Made by a program: the position numbers and the translations under genes
DNA from: Clostridium aceticum
GTDB taxonomy: Bacteria; Bacillota; Clostridia; Peptostreptococcales; Natronincolaceae
DNA length: 64,000 nucleotides
Assembly (NCBI RefSeq): GCF_001042715.1
Contig: NZ_CP009687.1
Location: forward strand, 3,091,418-3,155,417
Direction of reading: 5' to 3'
Notes under the pieces: model-generated
What the model was told of the DNA's origin: nothing
Seen by the model: the letters and a program-made list of their open reading frames with translations, nothing else
Database searches by the model: none
In this document: positions 1 through 8,886 of the stretch, piece after piece
How positions within the stretch are numbered: position 1 is the first letter of the stretch
How the letters are laid out: every line of letters begins with the position of its first letter

Positions 1-243
1 GTGTCAATGGAGCCCGTGATTTTGGCTCTAGAGGAGAAGTATGATGATGAAGTAGCTTTTATTATCGTCGATGTAGATCATCCCCAAAGCGAAAAACTCA
101 TAGAAGCCTTTAATGTCAGTTCTATTCCTGTTTTCTTCTATATTGACCCAAAAGGCAACATCGTAGGTAATGATATTGGCAGCAAATCTTTTAAACATAT
201 GGAAGAAAGAATTTTGAAGGATTTGCTTGGTAAGAAAAAGTAA
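1..243 (+). CDS. thioredoxin-family protein, C-terminal part (5' end outside window)
   Basis: The reading frame is open at base 1, so this is the last 80 residues of a longer protein. The fragment has the second half of a thioredoxin fold: a strand 'AFIIVDVDHP', a helix ending 'LIEAFNVSSIPVFFYI' with the cis-proline (S-I-P) that packs against the active site, and 'DPKGNIVG'. The first residues (V-S-M-E-P) match what normally follows the catalytic CxxC, so the redox motif should lie just upstream of base 1. The gene is immediately followed by a CcdA-like membrane thiol transporter, the usual partner that reduces extracytoplasmic thioredoxin-like proteins. The initial GTG is not a start. Confidence is high for the fold, low for the exact substrate. 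Confidence 0.85.
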   Translation: MSMEPVILALEEKYDDEVAFIIVDVDHPQSEKLIEAFNVSSIPVFFYIDPKGNIVGNDIGSKSFKHMEERILKDLLGKKK

Positions 244-264
244 GTGTCAAGGGAGGCGTTATAT

Positions 265-954
265 TTGGATATTTTTTTTACAGAAACAATATCGCAAATA
301 ATAGCTGGTAAATCAATATTAACAATATTGATGGTTTTTGGAGGTGGGTTCGTAACCAGTATCAGCCCCTGCCTCCTGTCCATGCTGCCGGTTATGGTGG
401 GTTACATAGGTGGTTATGATGATCATGCCACCAGAACTAGAGGCTTTAGCTTGTCTTTTGTCTTTGTTCTGGGTCTAGCAACGACTTTTGCCATTTTAGG
501 ACTGGCTGCAGCCTCTTTGGGTCTTGTATTCGGTCAGATTGGTGCAATCTGGTATTATATACTGTCTGCAATAGCAATTATTATGGGTTTAAACCTGTTT
601 GGTGTGATTAGCTTTAAAATGCCCGGTCTAAAAAAGATGCCCCTTAAACTCAATGGTTACTCAGGGGCTTATCTAATGGGACTTTTTTTTGGTCTGGTAG
701 CCTCTCCCTGTGCTACTCCCGTACTTGCAGTAGTCATAACTTATGTAGCCCTGCAAAGAGAATTAGCTTATGGTAGTTTTTTACTTTTTGTTTACGGACT
801 AGGCCATGGACTTCCTTTGATTATAGCAGGCACCTTTACTGCTCTGTTAAAAAAGCTGCCTATAGTACAATATTATACACAATATGTTCACTATTTCAGC
901 GGAGGAATATTAATCTTCCTAGGGCTGTATTTGCTAAGCCGTGTAAGTTGGTAA
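265..954 (+). CDS. ccdA: CcdA/DsbD-type membrane thiol-disulfide transporter
   Basis: A polytopic membrane protein of about 229 residues with six predicted helices. It has the two pseudo-symmetric cysteine motifs of the CcdA family, 'ISPCLLSMLP' near the N-terminus and 'ASPCATPVL' in the second half; in CcdA/DsbD these cysteines carry electrons from cytoplasmic thioredoxin across the membrane. It probably reduces the thioredoxin-like protein encoded just upstream. I chose TTG at 265 because GGGAGG lies at 251-256, eight bases upstream. The earlier in-frame GTG at 244, which would add seven residues, has no ribosome site of its own. Cytochrome c maturation genes are not seen, so a general extracytoplasmic thiol-reducing role is as likely as cytochrome biogenesis. 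Confidence 0.88.
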   Translation: MDIFFTETISQIIAGKSILTILMVFGGGFVTSISPCLLSMLPVMVGYIGGYDDHATRTRGFSLSFVFVLGLATTFAILGLAAASLGLVFGQIGAIWYYILSAIAIIMGLNLFGVISFKMPGLKKMPLKLNGYSGAYLMGLFFGLVASPCATPVLAVVITYVALQRELAYGSFLLFVYGLGHGLPLIIAGTFTALLKKLPIVQYYTQYVHYFSGGILIFLGLYLLSRVSW

Positions 955-1060
955 TTAGCTATATAAATATACACTAACATCACTCCTTTGTTTAGGGTCA
1001 TTGTGTACATCTATTCCTCATTTATTTTGCAGATTATTACTTCAGTTTTTACTAACTATT

Positions 1061-1189
1061 CATTAGCGTTAACTTAAGCCATAATTTGTCATCCTGTGTG
1101 AAGCGAAGCGGAGTCGAAGGATCTTAATGTTAGTAAAATGACAGTTCGAGAGAATTTTGGTAATAATTGTATTAAGTTAACACCTATGA
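1061..1189. repeat. MITE-like dispersed repeat, copy 1
   Basis: A 129-bp non-coding element with imperfect terminal inverted repeats (left CATTAGCGTTAACTTAA, right TTAAGTTAACACCTATGA). It is flanked by near-identical 8-bp direct repeats, TAACTATT at 1053-1060 and TTACTATT at 1190-1197, as expected of target duplication. The core contains 'GCGGAGTCGAAGGATCTTA' and 'TTTTGGTAATAATTG', shared with the copies near 47.9 and 60.6 kb. It encodes no protein, so it would need a transposase in trans. The rest of the gene-free stretch 955-1262 shows nothing else I recognise. Confidence 0.8.
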
Positions 1190-1262
1190 TTACTATTTAA
1201 AAAGTACAATACCATAGAAAAGTATAGACAACAACGAAACTTTATGATATTGTATCTTTAAT

Positions 1263-1281
1263 GATAACGATAATTATTATC
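1263..1281. promoter_or_regulatory. Fur box upstream of Cys-rich peptide
   Basis: The 19-mer GATAACGATAATTATTATC matches the classic Fur consensus GATAATGATAATCATTATC at 17 of 19 positions; read as 7-1-7 it is CGATAAT-T-ATTATCA, 14 of 15. It lies 29 bases before the start of the small Cys-rich gene, so iron-dependent repression is likely. Confidence 0.8.
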
Positions 1282-1310
1282 AATTTGTAGAGAAGGGAGT
1301 GACTTCAATT

Positions 1311-1439
1311 ATGAAAGTATTTTTAAATTTTTTCCTAGGTATTGTTTCATACTTCAAGAAAAAAAATGTCAACACTTGTGATTGTTCCGACTGCCTTTGT
1401 CATCAACCAGAAGGCTGTGGCTGCAAAGAAAATAAATAA
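1311..1439 (+). CDS. small Cys-rich peptide under Fur control
   Basis: A 42-residue open reading frame with a good ribosome site (AAGGGAG, 1292-1298) and ATG. It begins with a hydrophobic segment (MKVFLNFFLGIVSYF), followed by a basic patch KKK and a cysteine cluster 'CDCSDCLCH' plus 'GCGCK': six cysteines and one histidine in the last 20 residues. The layout (short membrane anchor plus Cys-rich tail) recalls the FeoB-associated Cys-rich mini-proteins, but no feoA or feoB lies in the window and I do not claim homology. A Fur box sits just upstream and a strong terminator just downstream, so it is probably a free-standing iron-regulated gene. A role in iron binding or trafficking is inference. 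Confidence 0.7.
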   Translation: MKVFLNFFLGIVSYFKKKNVNTCDCSDCLCHQPEGCGCKENK

Positions 1440-1494
1440 CATAAATATCATCATGTGGATAATATTAATGACTAAAAGCAATTTACATACAATC

Positions 1495-1530
1495 AAAAAA
1501 CCAGCTACATCAATATATAGCTGGTTTTTT
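1495..1530. terminator. bidirectional rho-independent terminator
   Basis: The hairpin AAAAAACCAGCTA / TAGCTGGTTTTTT surrounds a short AT loop and has A/T runs on both sides. It can end the Cys-rich peptide transcript on the plus strand and the MATE-ABC operon on the minus strand. Confidence 0.8.
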
Positions 1531-1635
1531 CTTTTCTTTATGCTTCAAGACTTTTACTTCTTTGTGCAAAAACTATGAAATGCCATAAAAATCTGCATAA
1601 GACCTAAAATACAGTAGAAGTGTATTAGAGTAAGT

Positions 1636-3051
1636 CTATTCCCTTGGTAAATTAATTTGATCATATTCATGACAGATTTCTGCTTTTTGTTGTCCTTTTC
1701 TAAGAAGATGAAATTCTTTTTTTACCAATACAAGCACCCAAATAGTTATAACTACATCGATGAAAAAAGCACCATAATACACCCATTGAATACCAAACTG
1801 TTTTGGAAGGATCAGCATCACAGGTATATAGAAAATCACTTGTCTTGCAATCCCTATCATTGCGGCTGGCTTCCCTTTATTGATAGCAGGATAGAATGTC
1901 ATCATCATAAATATAACAGGTAATATAGGCAAGAGTGCCATAAAAATTCTAAAGTAAAATAAACTGACGGCATCAAATATTCTATTTGGAAACATTAAGC
2001 CTAATGGAATTTCCGGTATGATCATAAAAATTAACCAAAAGGGCAACATCATCAAGGTACTGGCTACTGCAAATATTTTAAAGCTGCTGATGACACGAAG
2101 ATTATTTTTTGCACCATAATTAATGCCGATAACAGGCTGCAATGCCCGCATCAATCCAAAGATTGGTGTCAGCAATAAAGTAAATATTCTATATATAGCA
2201 CCATAAAGAGCTAAATCATAAGTACTGCCATATCTGGATAAAGCATTAAAAACCACTACAGCCTGCACAAGACTCATAACACTCATAATTAAAGATGGCA
2301 TTCCCATGGAAAAAATATCCTTGATCATCTTTTTATCTCTAAAAAATTTAAAAGGATGGGCTTCAAAGGATGCTTTGCCTTTTGCAAAATAGATAAAACC
2401 CGCAGCTGTATATACAAACATACCCAGGTTTGTCCCCCAAGCTGCTCCTGCAACCCCCATGTCCATCACTACGATCAAAATATAATTGGCTATAATATTC
2501 ACCACAAGCCCTAGTGCCATAATTACCGCTGCTGTTTTCATTTTTCCCTCGGCACGAACAATCATATTTCCTGCTAAACCATACACCCAGAATAATGCCC
2601 CTATGACAGTGATTTGAAAATAAGTTCTACCTATCTCTAATGTATCACCTACACCCCCCATTACTTTAACCAGAGGTGTTGTCAATAACAATGCAAGGAT
2701 TACGTAGATCACTGTTATAACAATGGATAGATAGTTTACATTACCTAGTATCTTTTTCTGAGTCTCTTTGTCCTTTGCTCCTAAGGCGATGCTAAGGGCT
2801 GATCCTGCACCAACACCTATTAGAGAGCCTAATCCAAGGGTGATTTGAGACAATGGATAGGCTATGGAAACTCCTGCTAATGCTGTTTCTCCTACAAATC
2901 TTCCTACAAATATGGCATCAAATACTGAATTCAGTCCATATAATACCATTGCAATCACTGCCGGCCATGAAACGCTATACATTACCTTCCATAAATTATC
3001 TGAAAGAATCATTTGTTTCTGTTTATCCTTTTCATGTAATTTTGTTTCCAA
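1636..3051 (-). CDS. MATE-family multidrug/metabolite exporter
   Basis: A 471-residue membrane protein with about twelve helices in two similar halves. Each half opens with a typical MATE segment ('SWPAVIAMVLYGLNSVFDAIFVG' style in the first, 'GMPSLIMSVMSLVQAVVVF' in the second), and 'GVGAGSALSIALG' follows the first pair of helices. MATE proteins export cationic drugs or small metabolites using Na+ or H+ gradients. The start is TTG at 3051, with GGAG nine bases upstream. It is the last gene of an apparent operon behind two ABC proteins, with a 70-bp gap. Given the Fur box at the operon head, export of a siderophore-like compound is possible, but nothing in the sequence fixes the substrate. 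Confidence 0.9.
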   Translation of the reverse strand: METKLHEKDKQKQMILSDNLWKVMYSVSWPAVIAMVLYGLNSVFDAIFVGRFVGETALAGVSIAYPLSQITLGLGSLIGVGAGSALSIALGAKDKETQKKILGNVNYLSIVITVIYVILALLLTTPLVKVMGGVGDTLEIGRTYFQITVIGALFWVYGLAGNMIVRAEGKMKTAAVIMALGLVVNIIANYILIVVMDMGVAGAAWGTNLGMFVYTAAGFIYFAKGKASFEAHPFKFFRDKKMIKDIFSMGMPSLIMSVMSLVQAVVVFNALSRYGSTYDLALYGAIYRIFTLLLTPIFGLMRALQPVIGINYGAKNNLRVISSFKIFAVASTLMMLPFWLIFMIIPEIPLGLMFPNRIFDAVSLFYFRIFMALLPILPVIFMMMTFYPAINKGKPAAMIGIARQVIFYIPVMLILPKQFGIQWVYYGAFFIDVVITIWVLVLVKKEFHLLRKGQQKAEICHEYDQINLPRE

Positions 3052-3121
3052 TTAGCATCACTCCTTAATTAAATACTTTACTGGTTTAAGACTTCTCGAT
3101 CTTCAACCTTCACCTCTGTAT

Positions 3122-4864
3122 TTATGATACCTGCACCCTCCAGCCTGAGGCTTGCTGCTGAATACGCCACAGATGATGGTACAATCCTTGTTTTTCCAAT
3201 AACGCTTCATGTGTTCCTTCCTCCAGAATCTTTCCCTTCTCTAATACAATGATTTTATCTGCTGCTTTTATGGTTTTCAGTCGATGGGCAATGATAATCA
3301 CCGTCTTATTCTTCACCAAAGCATTAATGGCTCCTTGAACCTGTGTTTCGTTTTCTGGATCAAGGGATGCAGTGGCTTCGTCAAGGAGTACAATAGGAGC
3401 ATCCTTTAAAAGGGCTCTGGCAATAGATATCCGCTGTTTTTCTCCCCCTGAAAGGGTGCATCCCCCTTCTCCCACGGGTGTATCATAACCTTGAGGCAGC
3501 TTCATGATAAAGTCATGGCAGCAGGCCTGTTTTGCCGCCCATTCAATTTCCTGCTGGGAGGCATTGTTTTTTCCAACGCTGATGTTATTGCGAATGGTAT
3601 CCTTGAAAAGATACACATCCTGAAATACCATGGAAATCCGTGTCAGCAGCTTTTCAGGGTCGACCTCTTTGATATCCTCTCCATTAATCAACACCCTGCC
3701 CTCCTGTACGTCCCAAAATCTTGCAATAAGACGGGTTATTGTGCTCTTTCCACTTCCGGAAGGTCCCACTAAAGCTGTAATACTCTTGGGAGGAATAGAA
3801 AAGGATACATTTTTAAGGACATCAGTGTTGTCATAAGCAAAAGTAACATCCTGGAATTCAATAGAATTTCCCTCAGGAGGATTTTTTTCTCCTGACAGAG
3901 GTTTTTCATGACGAATCTGCATGATACGCTCTGCGCTTAAAACCGAATAACGTATTTCAGCATAGTTGATAAACACCATCGTCAAAGGTTCGAATACACG
4001 GGTACCCAATAGTAAAAACACAAGAAATATAGGTAAGGTAAGCTGACCCCCTACAAGAAGAAACGTCCCCGTAAAAATCATCAGGGTAAGACCTGCCCGC
4101 ATCAATGCTATTGCCACCATCATCACAGGACCAATGATGCCCTCCAGCCGGATCGACTCCCTCATTAAACGTGCAAAAGCTTCCTGAAGCCGCTGGAACC
4201 CCTCACCGCTAAGGTTATGAGATTTAACCTCCCTCATACCAAGCAGGTATTCCTGCAATCGACTGGCACTGTCCACCTTGGCTTTCACATGATTTTTGCC
4301 AAGCCTCAATTGAAGTCCCGTTGAAAGCCATACAATCAAAATAGAGAAGGGTAAAGCGATAAACATAGCAATGGCCATTTGCCAGTTGATAAATAGCAAT
4401 GCAATAAAAGCTATGATAGGAAAGGCTGTAGCACTGACTAACTGTGGCACATAGTGAGAAATGGTGGTTTCCACAGTTGCATAATCTCCCAGCATCATGG
4501 TAGTAAGATCCCCTGGGTCTCGACTGCCCAAAAAACCTAGAGATAGTTTACGGAGATGTTCTGCAAGGGCAGCTCGACCATTGGCGGAGGCATCGTATGC
4601 CGCAGTAAATGTTTTACTGTAGGCAAAGCCAGAAATCAAATACTGTACCACCGTCCATCCTATCAACATGCCGCATACTCTCCATAATCTTTCAATATTT
4701 AGCGGTATTTCAGGATTTACAAAGGAGAAATATAGGGTGTTAATTACATCAAAAATAAGAGCCGCCGGTACTATTTTACAAATCCCCTCTAAAAAAGAAG
4801 CAAAGCAAGGCATGACAAGTGCTTTAGGATTGCCACTGGATATATTATAAAAAAAATTTTTCAT
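3122..4864 (-). CDS. ABC exporter-fold ATPase/permease, second subunit
   Basis: A 580-residue fusion of a six-helix ABC membrane domain (about residues 15-300) and an ATPase domain (about 335-570). The ATPase has Walker A 'GPSGSGKS', signature 'LSGGEKQR', Walker B 'IVLLDEATASLD' and the H-loop 'IIAHRL'. Its start overlaps the end of the preceding ABC gene (TAATG), so the two are co-translated and probably form a heterodimer. Such pairs under Fur control and next to an AraC regulator resemble YbtP/YbtQ and IrtA/IrtB, exporter-fold proteins that import iron-siderophore complexes. Drug export remains possible. The pairing is well supported; the iron role rests on context. Confidence 0.88.
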   Translation of the reverse strand: MKNFFYNISSGNPKALVMPCFASFLEGICKIVPAALIFDVINTLYFSFVNPEIPLNIERLWRVCGMLIGWTVVQYLISGFAYSKTFTAAYDASANGRAALAEHLRKLSLGFLGSRDPGDLTTMMLGDYATVETTISHYVPQLVSATAFPIIAFIALLFINWQMAIAMFIALPFSILIVWLSTGLQLRLGKNHVKAKVDSASRLQEYLLGMREVKSHNLSGEGFQRLQEAFARLMRESIRLEGIIGPVMMVAIALMRAGLTLMIFTGTFLLVGGQLTLPIFLVFLLLGTRVFEPLTMVFINYAEIRYSVLSAERIMQIRHEKPLSGEKNPPEGNSIEFQDVTFAYDNTDVLKNVSFSIPPKSITALVGPSGSGKSTITRLIARFWDVQEGRVLINGEDIKEVDPEKLLTRISMVFQDVYLFKDTIRNNISVGKNNASQQEIEWAAKQACCHDFIMKLPQGYDTPVGEGGCTLSGGEKQRISIARALLKDAPIVLLDEATASLDPENETQVQGAINALVKNKTVIIIAHRLKTIKAADKIIVLEKGKILEEGTHEALLEKQGLYHHLWRIQQQASGWRVQVS

Positions 4865-6699
4865 TATATATTCACCGCCTTTGATTTATTTTTTTTAGAA
4901 AATTCCCATGCTCCTGCATCTATATGGGCCTCCCACATACGGAGGTAGAGTCCTTTTTGTTGGATTAATTCATCATGTCTGCCGGAAGCCATAATCTGCC
5001 CACCATCCACCACAAGAATCTGTTGAGCCTCACGGATTGTAGATAATCTATGGGCGATGATGATGACTGTTTTCCCTTTGATAAGGGCACTTAATCCCTC
5101 TTGTATTTTTGTTTCGTTTTCCGCATCGGTAAAGGCAGTGGCTTCGTCCAGTACTAAGATGGGAGCATTTTTTAAAATTGCTCGGGCAATCGCAATCCTC
5201 TGTGCTTCTCCACCTGAAAGATAAGTGCCTCCCTCTCCGATTTTGGTCTGATAGCCTTGTGGCAACGCTTGAATAAATTCGTGGCAGCAGGCTGCCTTTG
5301 CTGCTTGAATAAGCTCAGCATGGGTAGCATTTGTCTTGCCCATACGAATATTTTCTTCAATCGTATCATAGAAAAGATGTACATCCTGAAATACGAAGGA
5401 GACAATCTCCATCAATTTCTTCGTACCTATATCCTTTATATCAACACCACCGATACGAATACTGCCAGAGGTGACATCCCAAAATCGAGGGATTAAATTG
5501 GCGATGGTGGATTTTCCACTGCCAGAGGGTCCCACTAAAGCGGTTATTTCCTTCTCTTTTGCAATAAAAGATACACAGGTCAGTGCTTCTGTACGGGTTG
5601 CAGCATCTTTATTGTCATAGGTGAAACTTACATTGTCAAATTCTATATTATGATCCTTAGGGGTTTTCAAAATTAACGGTTCTGTGATGGGTTTTTGCGC
5701 AAAAATTTCATCAATTCTCTCCACACCCTCTGAGATAAGCCGCATATTTCCACCTAAATACATAAGCTTCATCATTGGCACAGATAAGCCTGGTGCCAAT
5801 ACAAGAAAGAGCATTAATGTCAATGCAAAGGCTTGATGATCCGGCTGACCACTAAGCAGCAGGATCCCTACTGGAAGAATGAAGGAAAAAAGCGATGCAA
5901 GAATCGTCATAAAGATGATGTAGGGTCGTTTGCAAAACTTAGTGTATTTTACTGCCCAATCTCGATAGCCGTTAATGGCGTTGTGAAAACTCAAGAAGGT
6001 ATCTACTGTAAGACCAAACACTTTGATGGCAGACATTCCCCTCACATACTGGACACCTGCGGCATTCATTTGCTCTAGCGCATCATGATAATGCTTGATA
6101 GCAAGGTTTCCTTCTTTACCATAAAACACAATTGATTGCAATAGATAGGCAGTCACAATTGGCACAGCGCAGGTCAGGGCCATACGCCACTCAAGAAGAA
6201 ACATGCCAAATAGCATAATAAAAGGTAATGCTACCGCCCCTACGAAGTCGGGAAGCTGATGGGCAATAAAACCTTCTATTTTCTCTACGCTCATCTCCAG
6301 TGTTTTCTTTATAGCTCCTGAAGACTGGCGTGTATGATACCCCATGGGCAGCTTCGCCAAATGTTCTGCTAAACGAATTCTAAGATTATAAAGGATACGA
6401 AAGGCAGCGATGTGAGAGGCCATCAAACCTCCATATAAAAACAAAAGAGCACCTAAAAGAGACAATAGTGCCCGTAAGCCCCATTGACGAATGAGAAAAA
6501 CATTGCTCAAAGCTGGATTCGCTGCATTGTTTAAAAGCTCTGCCACAATAAAATAAGTAGCTACAAAAGGAACAAACATCAGGAAAGTGCTTATGATTGA
6601 CAATATACCCGAAAGCACCAGCAGACCTCGTTTCTCCCCTGCAATTTCTAACAAACGAGAAATACCTGTTTTTTTCTTTGTTACAATAGTATTATTCAT
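4864..6699 (-). CDS. ABC exporter-fold ATPase/permease, first subunit
   Basis: About 611 residues: a six-helix transmembrane domain (roughly 15-320) and an ATPase domain with Walker A 'GPSGSGKS', signature 'LSGGEAQR' and 'ILVLDEATAFTD'. The last motif has F in place of the usual S after the Walker B region. I chose ATG at 6699 because GAGGTGAAGG lies directly upstream; the longer frame reaching to 6759 would run through the Fur box at 6717-6735 and has no ribosome site. It is the first gene of the ABC-ABC-MATE operon and overlaps the next ABC gene. By analogy with YbtPQ/IrtAB it may take part in iron-siderophore uptake. Confidence 0.88.
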   Translation of the reverse strand: MNNTIVTKKKTGISRLLEIAGEKRGLLVLSGILSIISTFLMFVPFVATYFIVAELLNNAANPALSNVFLIRQWGLRALLSLLGALLFLYGGLMASHIAAFRILYNLRIRLAEHLAKLPMGYHTRQSSGAIKKTLEMSVEKIEGFIAHQLPDFVGAVALPFIMLFGMFLLEWRMALTCAVPIVTAYLLQSIVFYGKEGNLAIKHYHDALEQMNAAGVQYVRGMSAIKVFGLTVDTFLSFHNAINGYRDWAVKYTKFCKRPYIIFMTILASLFSFILPVGILLLSGQPDHQAFALTLMLFLVLAPGLSVPMMKLMYLGGNMRLISEGVERIDEIFAQKPITEPLILKTPKDHNIEFDNVSFTYDNKDAATRTEALTCVSFIAKEKEITALVGPSGSGKSTIANLIPRFWDVTSGSIRIGGVDIKDIGTKKLMEIVSFVFQDVHLFYDTIEENIRMGKTNATHAELIQAAKAACCHEFIQALPQGYQTKIGEGGTYLSGGEAQRIAIARAILKNAPILVLDEATAFTDAENETKIQEGLSALIKGKTVIIIAHRLSTIREAQQILVVDGGQIMASGRHDELIQQKGLYLRMWEAHIDAGAWEFSKKNKSKAVNI

Positions 6700-6716
6700 T
6701 ACCTTCACCTCGCATA

Positions 6717-6735
6717 GATATTGATATTCATTATC
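6717..6735. promoter_or_regulatory. Fur box of ABC-ABC-MATE operon
   Basis: On the minus strand GATAATGAATATCAATATC matches the 19-bp Fur consensus at 16 of 19 positions. It ends 17 bases before the chosen ATG at 6699, within the 5' leader, a normal place for iron repression. Confidence 0.8.
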
Positions 6736-6865
6736 ATATTTCTGTGATAAGAAAATCATATCTTATTTTCCTCTCCCCCTCTACGCCAAAAAGAAAAAAT
6801 TTTATGCCAAAAAGGAATTAAGGAACAGAGAAGCTATTTCTTCACTGTTCCTAAGACAGATATTT

Positions 6866-7855
6866 TTATAAACTTTTACTGTATTCCGATGGGTTCATAC
6901 CATATTTTTTTCTAAATTTTTCTGCAAAATGGCTGGCATCACTATACCCCACTGAAAGCGCTGTATCCATAACACTCAGCTTTTTATCCTCCATTAAAAA
7001 ACGTGCTCGTTCTAATCTTTTATCAATAACATAGGCATGAACAGGCATACCAAACAATTCCTTGAATCCTGTTTTAAGCTTATATTCATTAAGATATACC
7101 AATCTTGCCAGCTTTCCTATGGTTGGTGGTGCTGTGATGCTTTCATCAAGAATCCTTTTGGCTTGATGAAGTGACTTTATATCAGATGAAGAGAGGTTGG
7201 ATGAAGGATATAGATCTCCGTTTTCAAAGATAGATTCATTCATATAAACAGCAATCAATTCTAATATTTTCCCTTCAAGATATATTTTTTTTACCTGATC
7301 TCGATAAGGACAATGAATCATCTCATTTAGGATCAGCTTAATGTTAGCTGAAAATTTTCTCTTATAAAAGGAATAGTTTCTATAGTATCCTTCAAGGTGT
7401 TTTTTTCCCATATGATGAACAATACTTGTTATCATTTCAGGCTCCAACTGTATACCAAGACCACAAAACCGCTGTCCTGGATTATAGCTGCATATACTGT
7501 TTCCCTGGTTTCCATTGAAAATATAGCTTTCGCCGCACTTTAGCTCATACTCTTTTTTGTCCTCTTCTATTCTCCACTGAAGGGCTTCCCCTAAACAAAA
7601 TGCAAGATAATAAGCAGGGTCACCTTGTCTTTCTCCCATGGTAATACCTTTGTAAAAAGTCATATCGGATATTTTTACTTCCATTGAAGGTTTGACAATA
7701 ATTCTACGATAATAGCCTTTTCCCATTTCTTCAGGCATTTGCATTTCTTTTTGAAAGGAATCAGTTGTGTAGATACTGTTCAGCATGGCACATACAGGAC
7801 AGTTTTTGTTTTTTGTATTAAAAACTTTATGTTTTTCAGATGCATTTTCTATCAT
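6866..7855 (-). CDS. AraC/XylS-family transcriptional regulator
   Basis: A 329-residue regulator. The last ~100 residues are a typical double helix-turn-helix AraC domain: 'IGKLARLVYLNEYKLKTGFKE' followed by 'SVMDTALSVGYSDASHFAEKF' and 'YGMNPSEYSKS'. The N-terminal ~220 residues form a ligand-sensing region with an early Cys pair 'NCPVC'. Architecture and position match PchR/YbtA-type regulators, which sense a ferric siderophore and switch on its uptake genes. ATG at 7855 is chosen because AGGAGG lies nine bases upstream; the two TTG codons just before it are too close. It is transcribed in the same direction as the ABC-ABC-MATE operon, separated by its own terminal region, and has a strong Fur box upstream. 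Confidence 0.88.
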   Translation of the reverse strand: MIENASEKHKVFNTKNKNCPVCAMLNSIYTTDSFQKEMQMPEEMGKGYYRRIIVKPSMEVKISDMTFYKGITMGERQGDPAYYLAFCLGEALQWRIEEDKKEYELKCGESYIFNGNQGNSICSYNPGQRFCGLGIQLEPEMITSIVHHMGKKHLEGYYRNYSFYKRKFSANIKLILNEMIHCPYRDQVKKIYLEGKILELIAVYMNESIFENGDLYPSSNLSSSDIKSLHQAKRILDESITAPPTIGKLARLVYLNEYKLKTGFKELFGMPVHAYVIDKRLERARFLMEDKKLSVMDTALSVGYSDASHFAEKFRKKYGMNPSEYSKSL

Positions 7856-7878
7856 CAACAAGAGCCTCCTAACAACAT

Positions 7879-7897
7879 GATATTGATTATCACTATC
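7879..7897. promoter_or_regulatory. Fur box upstream of AraC regulator
   Basis: On the minus strand GATAGTGATAATCAATATC matches the Fur consensus at 17 of 19 positions. It lies 24 bases before the ATG of the AraC-type gene, so the regulator is probably made only when iron is low. Confidence 0.82.
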
Positions 7898-7980
7898 ATG
7901 TTAAGCAAAGTATATACCATTTTTAACCATTTTGCAATAATAAAATTAAGCATGCTCCTGTTAGCATCGTTTTTTTGCAA

Positions 7981-8014
7981 AAAAGAGAGTTGCCACTCGA
8001 GTGACGACTCTTTT
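7981..8014 (-). terminator. terminator of the que operon
   Basis: A long near-perfect hairpin centred on CACTCGAGTG with outer arms AAAAGAG/CTCTTTT, followed on the minus strand by a run of T. It lies about 140 bases beyond the queC stop. Confidence 0.7.
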
Positions 8015-8157
8015 ACTCTAATAACTGGAAATTAAATGTATACCCTCATTTTATCTCAAGTAATGTCTTAGCAGGAAACGTTATTCTGTATAACTATATT
8101 CCAGAAGCCAAGAATATTCTCGGCCTCTTTGTATTGGTCTAACCTTTTTTTGTTCTG

Positions 8158-8817
8158 TTATTTATACACAATAGGATCTTCTAATTTTGCCTCTTCAAAA
8201 CCCTTTAACCTTAACACACAGCTATCGCACACCCTACAAGCTTCTTCTTCTCCGTTATAACAACTGGTGGTTAAATGATAGGGAGCACCCAGCTGATGAC
8301 CCAGTTCAATGGTTTCTGCTTTGCTTAGATGAATCAGGGGTGTTATAATTTTTATAGATTTTCCTTCAACACCTGCTGCTGTTCCAACATCCACTACTTT
8401 TTGAAAGGCTTCAATAAATTCTGGTCTACAATCAGGGTAGCCACTATAGTCTACTGCACTGACACCTATCACAATCGCCTCTGCTCCTATGACTTCTGCA
8501 TAACCTAATGCATAACTTAAAAACAAAATATTCCTGGCTGGTACATAGGTAATAGGGATCTGGTGATCTCCTTTATAGGCTGGCACATCGATTGACATAT
8601 CCGTCAGGGCACTACCTCCTACATTCTCCATAGAAATAATTTTATGTCCTTCTGCTCCATAGTAGTCAGCAATTTTTTTAGCTAGTGCTAGTTCTCTTTT
8701 ATGCCTTTGGTTGTAATCAAAGGAAATTGGATATAGCTCATAGCCTTCATTTTTGGCAACCGCCATACAGGTTGTGCTATCTAAGCCTCCTGACAATAGT
8801 ACTACTGCTTTTTTCAT
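8158..8817 (-). CDS. queC: 7-cyano-7-deazaguanine synthase QueC
   Basis: A 219-residue enzyme that converts 7-carboxy-7-deazaguanine to preQ0 using ATP and ammonia, a step toward queuosine in tRNA. It begins with the PP-loop ATP pyrophosphatase motif 'LLSGGLDSTT'. The C-terminal zinc site 'SCYNGEEEACRVCDSC' has four cysteines in the QueC spacing. Length is normal for the family. It is the last gene of an operon that also carries queE, queD and two 2-hydroxyacyl-CoA dehydratase-type genes. No queF, tgt or queA is present in the window. Confidence 0.97.
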   Translation of the reverse strand: MKKAVVLLSGGLDSTTCMAVAKNEGYELYPISFDYNQRHKRELALAKKIADYYGAEGHKIISMENVGGSALTDMSIDVPAYKGDHQIPITYVPARNILFLSYALGYAEVIGAEAIVIGVSAVDYSGYPDCRPEFIEAFQKVVDVGTAAGVEGKSIKIITPLIHLSKAETIELGHQLGAPYHLTTSCYNGEEEACRVCDSCVLRLKGFEEAKLEDPIVYK

Positions 8818-8886
8818 AAAGTTTCCTCCCCTAGTTTAGCCTATTTAATCATTAACCTCAAAGTTCACACTTTCATGATTATTATC

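Noticed and set aside
1342-1578. Open frame of 78 codons overlapping the small Cys-rich gene
   Set aside because: It has no ribosome site, an unlikely composition, and runs through the terminator; the frame at 1311-1439 has a good ribosome site and Fur box.
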